A stretch of 64,000 nucleotides of DNA from Melanocharis versteri (lineage: Eukaryota > Chordata > Aves > Passeriformes > Melanocharitidae), in NCBI GenBank assembly GCA_013397845.1, contig VZTG01001067.1:1423233-1487232 (forward strand), in the 5' to 3' direction. The translations under genes were made by a program, and so were the position numbers. Below, piece by piece: positions 23,901 through 36,131 of the stretch. The notes under the pieces were generated by a model that ran no database searches, was not told the DNA's origin, and worked only from the letters and a program-made list of their open reading frames with translations. Position 1 is the stretch's first letter. The number at the start of each line of letters is the position of its first letter.

Positions 23901-25592
23901 GGTTGTTCACAGTTGTACATTATCCTGACTGGTATGCAGCATAGGATACCTGGAAGCAGCCCTAAAATGCGCTGCACTCAGATACAGTCAAGAAATAAAG
24001 TAGAACTGGGCTATTATTCAGGGAATAACTTTCTAACTGACATTTTCAGAGTTTTTAGAAGTGCCTCCCTATGCTCAAATTAGAGCTGCTTCTCTGTATG
24101 AATGACTGTGTTTTGCCACAGATACTTTGAAAACTGTTGATGGAAGGGAAATTGCAATACTGGTAGACTGGTTGAGGTTTGTTTTTAAATGACTATTAAG
24201 AATTTATATTGTATGGTGCAGAGGCTGTATGCAAAATTGTATTTTGGCTGATGAGTTAGCCCAGGAACTGAATTTACAGCCAAAGGATAAGCCTACTTCA
24301 GGAATAAGAAAGAAAAATCCCTTCCATTATTTACAGTGTACATTTCCAAGCCAAGAAACACAGATGAGCCTGATACAGGCCATCTGGCATGCTACAAGAA
24401 TTGTAAACATTATTACAGAAAAGTGTGCACCTGGAGGACAGTTGAACCTTTTGAAGGGGCAAATGGCTTCCCACCAAATACAGAGTTAAAAATCCCATTG
24501 CTGGGCTGTTGGCCCGATCCTCACCTGAATTTTCTCAAAGTTGATGGGCTAAAGGCTGTAGGATGAACACATGCTCATTGAAATGGGAACAGCTTAAAAT
24601 TTGAATCCATGTACTTACTAGGTGTGACAATTGTCAAAGCTGGAACTCTGATGAAGACCTAATTTGTGCTTTTGAAGCTGTTCTCTGTCAAATCGGAGAC
24701 AGCAGGGTGTGGCTGAACCACATAGTCAAATTGATACGCTCATCCATTACTGAGTACTCATATTTTCCATACTTTCCTTGCAGCAGCACTCCTAGGATTT
24801 CTGGAAAGGAAGCAATGAGGGCACGTAGGAAAGAGTGAACCGGTTGGGAAACAATTTGAGTGACTGAGCAGAAATTATTTCTGAGTAAAAGTACTCAGCA
24901 TGCCAAAGTGACAGCTAATACCTAACTAGTCTGGAAGTTATTTAAGAGAAATCTGGTGGTGGTCATGGCTGCAATATCTCTGACAGAAATAGGCAATTGA
25001 TGGAGATTTCTCAGGGAGAAACGATTACTACACAACTAGGGGATAAATTCACTCCTGCCTTGAACAAAATATAATCAAACTCATGCAAGGATATACAAAT
25101 GCATTTTAAATACTGCAATTTTGTGTCTTACAATCAACATGCCCATAAGAAAAACTGAGAAGGTGGCCTGGTGCAGTGCAGACACAAATGTGCTGCTAGA
25201 GACCCACTGAGGTTGTACCAGGGGACAGAATCACAGAGGGAAGAAAAGACTGGAAGACTGGGAGGGAATATGGTGCTGAAAAAGCTCTGGCCAGACAGCA
25301 CAGAAGACAGAAGCTGTAGGAGTCCAAGACCCCTGGGAGCTTTGCTGCCCACAGCTCATAGCTGCTCAGCCATGCCTCAGCATGTTGCTGTCCCAAGGCT
25401 CCGTGGAGGATGCAGTAATATTTATCACAGCTGTGGGTTCCTTCTGCTCTTTGCCTTTCCCAGTTTCTCCCGTAATATTCTCCTCCTTTCTCAGTAGTTT
25501 TCTATATCCTTGCCTGGTCTAGAGATTCCCCCTTGGCTGCATTTCATTTGCTTTTATCTCTACCTGCCAGCCATTGATCTAAACTTTTTTGG
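20952..25592. other. Unannotated DNA
   Basis: No gene, RNA or repeat family is recognised. Short frames such as 24229-24489 (+) and 23006-23302 (+) have no known motif. Regularly spaced splice sites or long in-frame stretches are absent. Confidence 0.5.
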
Positions 25593-25830
25593 GGAATAGA
25601 ATCATACAATATAAAATAATTTTGGCTGGACTGGATTTCCAAAGGTCATCAGATTTAACCTCTGGCTCAAAGCAGGGCTATTTGTGGTCAAGTTGCTCAA
25701 AGACTTCATCTCTAACAAGGGAGATTGGACCACATGGCCAAAGAAGCTGCACAATATTTGATCACTCTTATTGCAAAGAATATCAGAATTTCCCTCGTAA
25801 ATGTGGCCCCTGACTCTCACCCTGAGCTGT
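25593..25830 (-). mobile_element. Degraded CR1 LINE 3' end, antisense
   Basis: The + strand reads 'gaatagaatcatacaat', a decayed reverse complement of the CR1 terminal repeat. It is followed by 'ttggctggactggatttcc', 'aaggtcatcagatttaacc', 'caagttgctcaaag' and 'gcaaagaatatcag', in the order seen in CR1 3' ends. The copy is much more diverged than the one at 16.5 kb. Confidence 0.7.
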
Positions 25831-26837
25831 TTCACAGAAACTTTTACTGGAAGGATCTGATGCAATCTGCGAGTGTAATACATGCAAATAGATAGTTTAT
25901 TTGTTTGGCATTTTCTAAAGCTTGATGAACCATTTTATGGAGCCTCACATTGATTTGGACAACTTAATAATACAGTATAGAAAGTAGGGAAAAAATATGG
26001 CCTATCATCCTTTCTGCAAGTTTAGCATAGTTGCTTTAAAACTTGCAGAAGATTTTAGATATAAGGTGAGGCTCTAAACTCCTTTCAGAGCCCTAGAAAG
26101 AGATTTGAAACATGGGAGGGTTTTTGGTCTCAAAGTGCATTCTTTAGCAGAGCATAGTGCCTTAGGCTGTGCCAGACCTTCAGTAAGGAGCAGAGATGAA
26201 AACTTCCTCCTGACCTCCTTCCTTGTCCACTAGTTAGCCACAAGAAGGCATGGCAGGGGAGATGGGCAGGTCTAATACAGGCATGTCTGGAGACTGACAA
26301 GGATGCTAACTGCAGGTCTCTCTGTGGGATGGTTATGGATTGTGATGGGAATAATGAGTGCCAATTTCATCTGACATTCTAGTCCTGAAGCTACATGTAA
26401 AGGTTTTCACAGAAGGCAGAACTTGGAATTTGATTTTGTGGAAGCACAGATATTCCTTCCTGGTGCTGAGAAGTGTTGGCATTTTGAAGCAGGCAATTAA
26501 GTGTTACAGTCACTTTAGTGGATGCTATGGTGAATCCTGAAAGAAAAAAAAATCAATTCCTTGCACTGATGTTTTTAATTTGCTTGCATGCTCTTGAATC
26601 TCAGGTCACCTATTTACATGCCTCTCATGTTTCTCTTCCCATTTCAGGGATTAGCTGCCCTAGGAAATCCACACATTTTTCTCCATTTGTTGAAGTTTTT
26701 AAGACAATCACCATAGGCAGTCTCGAGAAGAATTAGGTACACACAGGACAGTTTTAATCAGTCAATGAAAGCTTTCAATAAGGCTGAATTTTAAAGACCT
26801 AAGAACTTTTTTTTACTACTGAATGGCTCTGTTGCCT
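25831..26837. other. Unannotated DNA between two CR1 pieces
   Basis: No gene is supported. Both flanking CR1 fragments are on the - strand and in the order expected of one element, so part of this kilobase may be CR1 sequence too decayed to recognise by eye. Confidence 0.4.
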
Positions 26838-27095
26838 TAGCACAGCTTCCAGGAGGATCCGTTGTGCGATCTTCCCAGACACAGAGGTGAGGCTGACATG
26901 TTGGTAGCTCCCAGGGTCCTCCTTTCTACCCTTTTTCAAGATGGATACAATGTTCCCTAATCCCAGTCACCTGAGACTTCATCTCACTGCCCTGACTTTT
27001 CCAATGTCATGGGCAGTGGTTTAGCAACTACATGCATTTATTCCGTCAGGACTCTGGGAGGCATCTCATCAGGTCCCATAGACTTATATATGTTC
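26838..27095 (-). mobile_element. Degraded CR1 LINE, reverse-transcriptase N-terminal part, antisense
   Basis: On the - strand the stretch reads pieces of the N-terminal reverse-transcriptase region of CR1 ORF2. They include a match to the KKGRKEDPGSYQ...VSLTSV segment, then 'GKI..RILLEAVL', and before these a decayed 'GPDEMPPRVLTE' segment. Frames are broken by indels and stops. This part of ORF2 lies upstream of the 3' end, consistent with the 25.6 kb fragment being the tail of the same or a related copy. Confidence 0.75.
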
Positions 27096-30000
27096 TTCTG
27101 CGTGTTTTTATTCTACTTTGAGCACTACCCTTCACAGGTTTTAACAGACAACCTTTACACAGGCACAAAACTGCTGATAAAAGTCAATTCCTTGCCACCT
27201 ATCCCCAGGCACAGGGCTCTGGACTTTGGTGCTGCTAAGACCTTTCTTCCCTCTAATTACCATTTTCTGGGGTGTCTAATTTATGAGAGCTTCCTGGGTC
27301 CCACCCATCTGAGATCCTGATTGAGTCTAAATTCCTTAATTACTTCATTCATTCCTCTGAGATCTGAGCTACATGCTAAAGGCCTGCCTACTTGGAAATT
27401 CGTCTGAGCTCTGCATCTTACTGCAGCTAGGTTGGAGGAGTACACAAGCAATAAATATTTAGCAGCTCATAGCTATTTCAGTTTCTGTTGTCCTCAGTGG
27501 TAGGTTGTCAGTGTTCACCCCTCAAAATCTTCCAGAGTAAGTTGACCCCAAGCAACAAGAATGCTGCAGAGATCATCCACATCAAGAAGCATTTGCTGAA
27601 GTTTCTTTCTCGTGCTATGGGCTTGTCTATGAGTGGAAATTTACTACACTTGGACATTCTGAAATGGCTCTTGGTGTGAATCTAGGCTTGTAATAGCTCT
27701 AGGCTTATACCAAAGCAGTTATTCCCTAATGCCTGTCCTGATTATTTAAAGTACAGACAAGCTGTAGCAGTAGCTCAGCCAGAAGCAGCAGCGAGTGTGC
27801 TGGAGTAAACAGGGTGCAGACAGCTGCTGGTGTTTTATAGAGGAGGTCACAGAGCCCTGCTTTGAAGTTGGACTGCTTTAAATGTTAGTTGCTGCCTGGA
27901 GCACTGTTTACAGTAATGCTCCCTCCTCTGAGGTGAACTGCTGTTAGCAACAATGGAAAATTCTAGTTGGAGAAAAAATTAAATATTATTAGACACAGCT
28001 AAAGAGAAACCATTAAAGGAAATTACAGTAGCACTTTTAGAGAAGCACTGTTACTTGGCAGTGATGTTTGTAAAGATTAGTAACTACTTAAATTCAATTA
28101 TGTGACCTCAACTATTTATTTCAAGGGCAAGGATAATTTTCCAAGTGTAGTTTAACTACATATATTTTCAAAACAATGTTTACCTGATGTAAATTTCATC
28201 TTTAATAGCTTCTTCCTAGTCTGTCCCTTTTCCCCCTTTCGAGACTGATGTCTCTAAGTCCAGATGGGTCCTTAGCAGGGAAGGGCTACTAAGCAGCAGG
28301 CAAAAAACAATGTCCCTGAAGTCCTACCACTGAGCCTTCCTATCTCCCAGAGCTCTAAATTCAAGGGGTAGTTACTTGTCTGGGGCCCTCAAACAGCCAG
28401 TGGCTGCTAATGGGCCAGGCAGTCTTATGACATTTCAGAATTTATTTTCTTGAAATACAGGCACTGAGAATCTCCATCTTCCCTATGCACAGAGGGGCTT
28501 GCCCTACAAATTAAGTCCTCTTTGCCTTTTGATGCCAGACTTTGTTTTGACCCTCACACTGAATTGCAGTTCTGCTCTCCCTGAATGATTATCCCACTAC
28601 TTGCTCTGCCCCTGTGCTGAATGCTGCAGTGAATGTATACTTTTGAAGGTTTATTGCAGCAAAACAGTTTTGAAGACATGGAGTTTGAAAGTATTAAATT
28701 ACAAAGCCATCTTCTTTCAGCTGAGCTTTCAATAAAGAAGCATACATTAGAGAGTCAGAGCCAAAAGAGAAAGTTGTGCTTCAGCGGGAAAGAAAGGGAT
28801 GAAAGGTTATACCTGAAAGCTTGGAGCAGGAAACAAAGAACTTTGAAGTCCATGAAGCAGTTTGGAGGCCTCAAAAATCCAAGTCCCATGATGGACAGTA
28901 TCACACTGTATTTGGATATAGGTTGTGACACTGCAACTTCCTTTCTTACTATGAGTGTTATCCAAGCCAAGGGTGACTTAAAATCCTCTTTCCCCAAGGG
29001 AGTATTCAGTTTTCACCAAGGCACTTAACTACAGATGAAACCCAAGCTGCACTGCTATTTTTAGAATCTTTCACTATTCAGAAATATTGAACAAATTCCA
29101 GAACAAGAGCTCCTAATAAACACAGAATTTTCTTTGAACTTCTCACATCTCTGAAGACAGCTTAACCAGATTCAATCCCAGACCTACATACTTATATATG
29201 TGTAGACCCTACATACAAGTGGAAAAAAAAATCAATATTCCTCAATTAGGATATTAAATGCCATATATCTTGGTTGTTTCTCTTTTGCAGTGTGCTGTAA
29301 AGTCTCTAGTAACACAGATTAATCCTACAGAATTATCCCAGACATGTAAAGCTTAGTTTCCACAGTTGAGCAGAGAGCTTTTCTAGAGTCAGGTAAGGAA
29401 TACATAGAAGTGCAAGTAGACTATAGATTGCTCAATTTTAAAGTGCCCTGTGAGGAAGGGCTTTGGCATCTCTTTTGCCCTTTGATTACAGAAGAGTGGA
29501 AATGATATTTCTGTGGCACTTAAAAGCCTTGGCTTTTTTGTTAATGCCTGGCCTGTTCTCAGCTGCTGACCCTATCTGGCAGTATAAATTTGATGCAAAT
29601 AGGTCAAGCTATGCGTGTACCAGCTCTATACTGTTGGATGGTTTTGATATTCTTAGAGTACTACATCACCTGATCTGGCACACATTGGCTGGAATGAGTA
29701 AAATCTGAGTTAGAATGATGATTTGGAGAGGTTTCTCCTCAGTGAACCGAGACTGCAGTCATAGCTCACCCTGTTTGCAGCTGAAGCTGCCTGTGCCTGC
29801 CTTTAACCACTTGCAGCTTTACTTCCTGAGTTGCAAGAGCCCAATCTCCCTTCTGACATGGCAGAGCCACACGTTTTCCTCCTAGCCTGATCCAGCTGGG
29901 GTGACCCAATGTTAAATACATTTATACTATCCCAGGTAATTTTGGCTGAAGTTGGTGAGGGAAGCAGTAATATGGGTAGATACCAATGGAAAGTAAGGAT

Positions 30001-32559
30001 AGGAAAAACAGATATAGAAGTGCAGTACTTGTTTAACTAAGACCTAATGTGTTATTTAGAAGAAGAGCTGCTGAAACAGCAAGAAAAACAAAAAGAATTG
30101 CTGAGTGAGCGTGCAAGGCCTAAGCTGTGTTGCACAGAGAAAGAGTGAGACTTAATATAACTATTAAATTACATCTAGTTTCATTTTTAATTGATAGATT
30201 ACTTGCATCTTAGCTATGGAGCTAACAGGGCAAAATAAAACCACTGTTATAAAGCGTTACAGAAGACAGATTTGTGACATTGCATATTATAGAGACAGGG
30301 AAATTGTACCGTTTTTCTGGATCTCCCACTAAATACCATCCCCTTGTACTCAGAATTCCATACAGTTATACAGAAGATAGGAGGTCTTCTACCCAAACTG
30401 GCAGGACATATATTAGAATGAGAAGAGCTGTTTTGGAAGACTGACTGTGAATGAACTCAGGATTGGATGGCATGATCTAAGGGGGACCAAAAGGAACCAT
30501 GTACCACCCAACACAACTGTGGTGTTCCTACTACCACAAAACAGGCAGCAGAAGATAAAAATATTAAGATACTTAACAGGTAGGATAAGATGCCTCTTCA
30601 GTCTACCAGATAAAGCTGCAACAAAGAAAAAAATTAGATCAAACACATCAGCTTCCTCTCCATCTGAATTCTTTAAACCAAGATGAGGTCTTTGTGGAAG
30701 GTATACCAAGTTCTGCTAGAAGTTGTATGCTATCCAGAAGAATTGTTTAATAAGAATCATCAGACTATCATACACAAAGTATGACAACATTATCACAAGT
30801 CTTCCATCTAAAGAGTTTCATTGGGTGGGTTTTGGTTTATTTTTTGAAGCCTTTTCAGGGAGGTTGAGGATTTAATTGCAGAGCCACAGAATATCTCCAA
30901 ATGTCACAGCCCTGGGGACTTGCTCTATGTGATGTACACGTATCAGATAAACGAGGTACTTGTCTCTGAAACAGAATCAAGTATATCAGTTGAATTAGCA
31001 TTTACACTACCCAACATTAGACAAACAAGACAAGACCTGCCTTTACTGCAGTTTAGTGCCCAGGCCAGGCCACTGAGGCAATGCACACAAGACAGTTTTG
31101 ATGTTGCAATGCATTTTATTAGCATCCACACAGAAAAAAAGTGATTCTACTTATTGTAGCCAGTAGGTAGTAAAGAGTGAGTCACTGTGCTCTCTCAAAC
31201 TGCAGCTTCCTTCCCTTCTCTTGCCCATCATCTAGGTTTAAACATTCGCTTTCACTCTGCATCCAGTGTTTCTCTCCATTTACAATTACCACAGGAATTA
31301 GCACAAATCAGGCCCTTTTTCAGCAAGGGATTGAAAACTTGATACAAAATTGGTATTTCATTTCCATAGCAGCAGCCCAAGTTTATTTTGATAGGGGACT
31401 CAAATCCCTTGTTGGGGAAGGGCAGCAGGCTGGGATGGCAACAAGGCAGTGACAAACACTTCCCCCAGCCCCCAAAAAGGGTTACAGTCATGCTGTATCT
31501 GAGAAAGAAGAGCCAGGGTACCCATGGCCAGGAGTATCAGGGTCACTTAAACCCCGGGACAGCACACAGACACTCCAGCTCCAGCAAGGTCTGAACCCCC
31601 ATCCCATGGGGTTTAAATGCAGCTCCAGGGCCAAAGGGTGGCTGGTGGATGGGTGGGGGCCCACGTGAGGCTAACCAGGGTAATCAGTGCCTGCTGACCT
31701 GCTCAGGGCCCTGTCCAAGTCACAGCCCCCTCTGGCTCCTGTGGGGAGGAAAGAGCACATTCTGGTCTGGAGGGAGTTAAACACGTTTAACTAAAGTTTA
31801 CACTTTAGTGCAGCTTAGGTATAAAAAATATTTCTGATGTGTCCCTATATAGACATGCTCTTGGTGGTTATTGGTGTGCTGAACATCACAAGTGAAGAAA
31901 AATAAGAAATTAATGCCACATTTGAAAGCTGAAAATACTTAGACATCACTTTTCTTCTACTGATTGTGGTCTTCACGTACCTGTCTCCCTGATCAAGGTT
32001 ATAATCTGCCACAGACTCAAAAAGTACTGAGCACAGGGGAAAAAAATGTCATCCAAAGGTAGGCAGCTGCCCCTGAGATGTGGAAGGCAAGTTTCCAGCT
32101 GCCTGGATAAGATTCTCCAGACTTTTAAGAAGCCATCCAGCTCTATGGAGCATGTGTTGGTGTTTGTGCAGTGTCCAGTGCATGACTGTTTGATGATAAA
32201 ATGCTTGATGTGGGTTGAAAAAAATCAGAGATTTATCTATGAGCAGTTTTATCAGCTTAGCCTTAACTTGGAAAAGGAATTACAGTTCTGCGTAAGGCAC
32301 TATGTTGACTTTTCTGGTTGAGTCTTTATTGAGCGATTGTTTTTCTGGGCTGAAATACTGCTGCATTGACAAGTTGACTTGAAACATAGCCCATCTGCCT
32401 CAGCAACCTCAAGGGAATTTGCTGTAGCTTGAAGCTAATCTTTGCTCACTTCTTTGAATAGCATTGAGAAGATGAGCTGACCCTCATTTTCTGCCTTGGA
32501 GACAGAGGCTGGTTGGTAGTGCTGCATAGAATTTGCTGTAGTGTATTACATAATAGCTG
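27096..32559. other. Unannotated DNA
   Basis: No gene is supported. A 131-codon frame at 28633-29028 (+) starts with ATG and is lysine- and serine-rich, but no family is recognised and A+T-rich DNA of this length yields a frame of this size occasionally by chance. G+C rises locally at about 31590-31740 without many CpG. Two overlapping 8-base inverted repeats lie at 31775-31809. Confidence 0.45.
31775..31809. repeat. Two overlapping short inverted repeats
   Basis: AGTTAAAC-AC-GTTTAACT spans 31775-31792. ACTAAAGT-TTAC-ACTTTAGT spans 31790-31809. Both have perfect 8-base arms and they share three bases, repeating on a smaller scale the layout at 20.9 kb. Confidence 0.7.
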
Positions 32560-32875
32560 CGACAAAAATGTACAGCCCCTAAACTGTATAACCAATAATT
32601 ATGCTAACAATAACAGATAATAGAAAAATTATAATGAAATAGAGGTAAACCATATAACTATATAATCATGTATAATGCATATTTATTCAGATATCTCTGA
32701 TAGTATACATGGATAATAATTACATAGATCGACAACACAATTCTATATAACAATTTATAGATATAATTCTGATAATCTCTATCAAGATCTATTTTATATT
32801 TAGATAGAGAGCTAAAGATCTCTGTATCAAGAGAGATATAGGTCTGTATATACAAAAATTGTAAGAGACTCTATT
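32560..32875. repeat. Extremely A+T-rich low-complexity block
   Basis: About 300 bases are composed largely of TATA, ATAA and GATA-like words. Several near-palindromes occur, such as 'gatatctctgatagtatac' and 'gatctctgtatcaagagaga'. The 65-codon frame at 32658-32855 (-) is a by-product of this composition, rich in I, Y and L. The block begins and ends fairly sharply against DNA of ordinary composition. Confidence 0.7.
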
Positions 32876-35686
32876 TGGAATCTTCTTCAGAGTAGTGGTT
32901 GGCAGCTTGCAGTGAGAATGCTACAGAAAATATCCTGTGTACAAGAATTTCTACCTCTTTTCACCTGTATAAATAATTTTGTCTGTCCCTAGGAAAATAA
33001 TTATCATTTTATCCTGACCAAACAAATTTACACTACGGCACTCATTCCATGTTATTCAGGCAATCTACTAAACCATCCTCTTATAAGACCTGTGTGCTGA
33101 GTAAGAAGGTCAGGAATCTGGTGGTTGGTGGGTTTCACAGATTCTAGCAGCTGATTCACTTTAGTTATACTAAATCTGGTAAAGTTTCTGAAGAGGAATG
33201 ACCTCTTACACTACTCTGGCAGTTCTAGCTTGGGCAGTGGCAATCATAATGGCTTTTAAAACCCATCTAGAAAGTCTTGTAAAGGCTGATATGAAATTTT
33301 GTGCTCTCACTGGCTTGTTTATTTTACCTAGCCAAATGATTCAAGCTAGATTTGAACCACCTTGTGCTTGCAAGGTGTTCTGTCTAATACTCTATCTGGG
33401 GGCATAATATTAACTACAAAACGACTTTTAGCCAGTCATGAAACATCATAAAGGATATTGGAAAGCTTCGTGTAAGGACTGATACATCGTCTCTGGCCTA
33501 TCAGAAACCTTTTGATTTTTGAGATTGTAAATGGCTATGGCTCCATCTTTGGAGGAAACAGGAACATATGAACCTCTCTTCTGCAGCATTTTGCTTGCAA
33601 AGGAGGTACTCAGGTTGCAAGAAATTGGGTTACACTGGCTAAGTCTTAATAAGACTGTCAAGAGAGACTGGCAGGCAAGGCAACCTTTAGTTTCTTGGGC
33701 ACAGCAAGAAACACGCTGCAAAGCCACTGACCTCATTTCAGGTGTTGATTGCTAAAAGTGAATTGGCTTTTGACAGCTCCCTTTCATCTGAGCGGGTGAT
33801 GGCTGGGGTTTCACGGAGGTGGAGGCGAGTTGCTAATTGCCCTCTCACAGTGCTGTTTGGCAAACCTGCACTGTCTCTGTGTCAGCAAAGAGAGTGTCAG
33901 CCAGAACGGCAGCTTCTTGTCTCCGGCTTTGAAGGGATTTATATACAGGTGACAGAATCCCAAAATGCTCTTTTGCCAATTTAGTAGGCCAGGAAGGATT
34001 CATGGTAACATTTTTTCTAGAAAAAGAAGTAAGATACACGGAAGGATGCAGAACAGGCTTGCACAGACAGTAAGTTCCTGTTTGTTATTAAATGTTTTTA
34101 TAGTGGTAGTTCAAAGAAACCTCAGTCAAGAGAAGTAAACTCTCTTTTTAGACATGAAGGTGTACTCCTTCAACTAGCAGCCTGAACTAAAGGTGTCAAC
34201 TGATTGATTGTCTCATAGGCTGGATATTGTGTACTCAAGCATATTCAAAATTTTTTTTAAAAGAGAACTTCTCAGTTACTGAAAAAGATAATCTTTTAGA
34301 TATACACTCACTGCCAAGTGGCACAGTGTTCCCTTCCTAAATCTCCATAGTGGATTTAACAGGGATTGAAAGCTGTGAATCTCTTATCCCTTATTTAGAT
34401 AATTGAATTATAGGTGTATGCACCTATATCCATCTACCTCCATGTAGTAACATCATGCTTAGGTAGTAATATTGTTTAAAAGTGTTACTAGTGTAGATAA
34501 AGTAGGTCTGATCTTGCTTCTCCTTGATTTTGAGTGCAGTGGGAGAACACAGCAATTCGCTACTGCAAATTGCATCATCCCTAACTAATATCAGGTAAAA
34601 CAACGATTACTCTTTGGTTTAAATATTTGCTCTGAGAGAGAAATTCAGAAGAGATCTCTAACAAGAACCAATTGACTAATGAGTTTCAGTAACATCCTAA
34701 GAATTATAAGGGCCTACTATCCCATGGGAAAGAAGACAGAGAAGAATCCTTTGGCAAAGCATAAATCTCATTTTAAATGAGATCACAAACATGCTGACTA
34801 GCTAACCTAATTTTACTTCTGCATATAATACTGTGTGCTCTTCCTTGCTTGCAAAATTTCAACTCCTATTCATGTCATCAATAGCAGTATTTGGTTTATT
34901 TCTGAAGCAACAGAAGCCATTTTTTGCTACCATTGTTGAAAGAGAATTCTGCAGGATTACATGATCATATTTAAAACAACAGGAAACTAATAAGTGTAGG
35001 GAATAAACACTTCAGGGGTAAGTAGAATGTTCCACAATTTAATCAGTCAGGTCTGTACATCTGCTTGGAAAGCACAATTTCTAACCTGTGCTTTAGGCCA
35101 GAGAGGAGAAGTTTTAAAATTGCCAGATGAAGCTGAAACCTGAACGCACCTCTTCAGCTCTGTTGTTGTGGCCATGGGTAAACTAAAAAAACATATGATA
35201 CTTAGGAAAAAACAACTTCAGTTACCTTTCTTTCATTTATCATTCTCAAACTGTGGCTGGTTTTTTGAGTACTTTTAAAAACCTTAGAAATTTTGATTTT
35301 TTGATAACACACTTAATAGTTTTTCAGATTCGGCTTTTACCTATTATAATTTTTCCTGATTTTTTTTCTTTCCCATGCTTCTATCTTATTTGTTCCACAA
35401 ATATTATCTATCTGCCTTTCCTCCCTTGCTTCCTTTTCTAAGTGGAAAGAGATGCACTACATCTTTGCTTGATGATCATCTCTGCTTTTATTTTTTCTGC
35501 TTTGAGATAGCACTTACGGGGTGAATAAGAACCTGCCTGGAGGATTATGTCATTTAATTAACAAATAAGGTTACTAAATTCCTCATGTGATTGAAAAAGA
35601 CGGGGAAAGGCAGAGAAAGCAAAGATAGAAGTCCTGTATGGAGCTGTACAGCACTAGTGAGACATTATCCTCACAACTGGCGACGT

Positions 35687-35698
35687 GCCCTCTCGTGG
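35687..35698 (-). promoter_or_regulatory. CTCF-like motif
   Basis: On the - strand CCACGAGAGGGC matches the CTCF core CCASYAGRKGGC at 11 of 12 positions; position five is G. Several CpG lie close by in A+T-rich surroundings. Motif match only. Confidence 0.3.
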
Positions 35699-36097
35699 TC
35701 ATACTGCTGCAAGAGCAATGCCTTGCTTTAATTAAGAGCAGGCTACTGCTCAGCTAGTACTCTAGCATTTTAGTTTGGTAAGACTGGTTCTAAAACACGT
35801 GAGAGCCCTAAAGTGTGAGTTGGCTGGACAGTACAATGCTAGAAGCAGAGAAACATGTAGGAAAAAGCGAAGTTGTGTGTTGAACTGTCCGTGCAGTTTT
35901 GGAGTACAGTTTTTGTGGCAGTATTCTGGAAATACAGATCAACTTTCCCTACTGAGAAATAAAAAGAACTTTATCAGATTGTTTGATGCCCGATGTTATG
36001 TACTGAATCATAAAGCACAATAACCAGACTTGGAAGACCTAAAACAAGACCTAAGACATAATGACAAGATTTAATTTCTTTCCAAATGTCAGATGTC

Positions 36098-36131
36098 ATT
36101 TCTGATCTACAGTTGAATATAGATCAGAAAT
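36098..36131. repeat. Perfect 12-base inverted repeat
   Basis: ATTTCTGATCTA at 36098-36109 pairs exactly with TAGATCAGAAAT at 36120-36131, with a 10-base loop. No flanking repeat or gene explains it. Confidence 0.8.

Noticed and set aside
28633..29028. 131-codon + strand frame with ATG start
   Set aside because: No family recognised, no promoter or splice context, no polyadenylation signal close behind; kept only as unannotated DNA.
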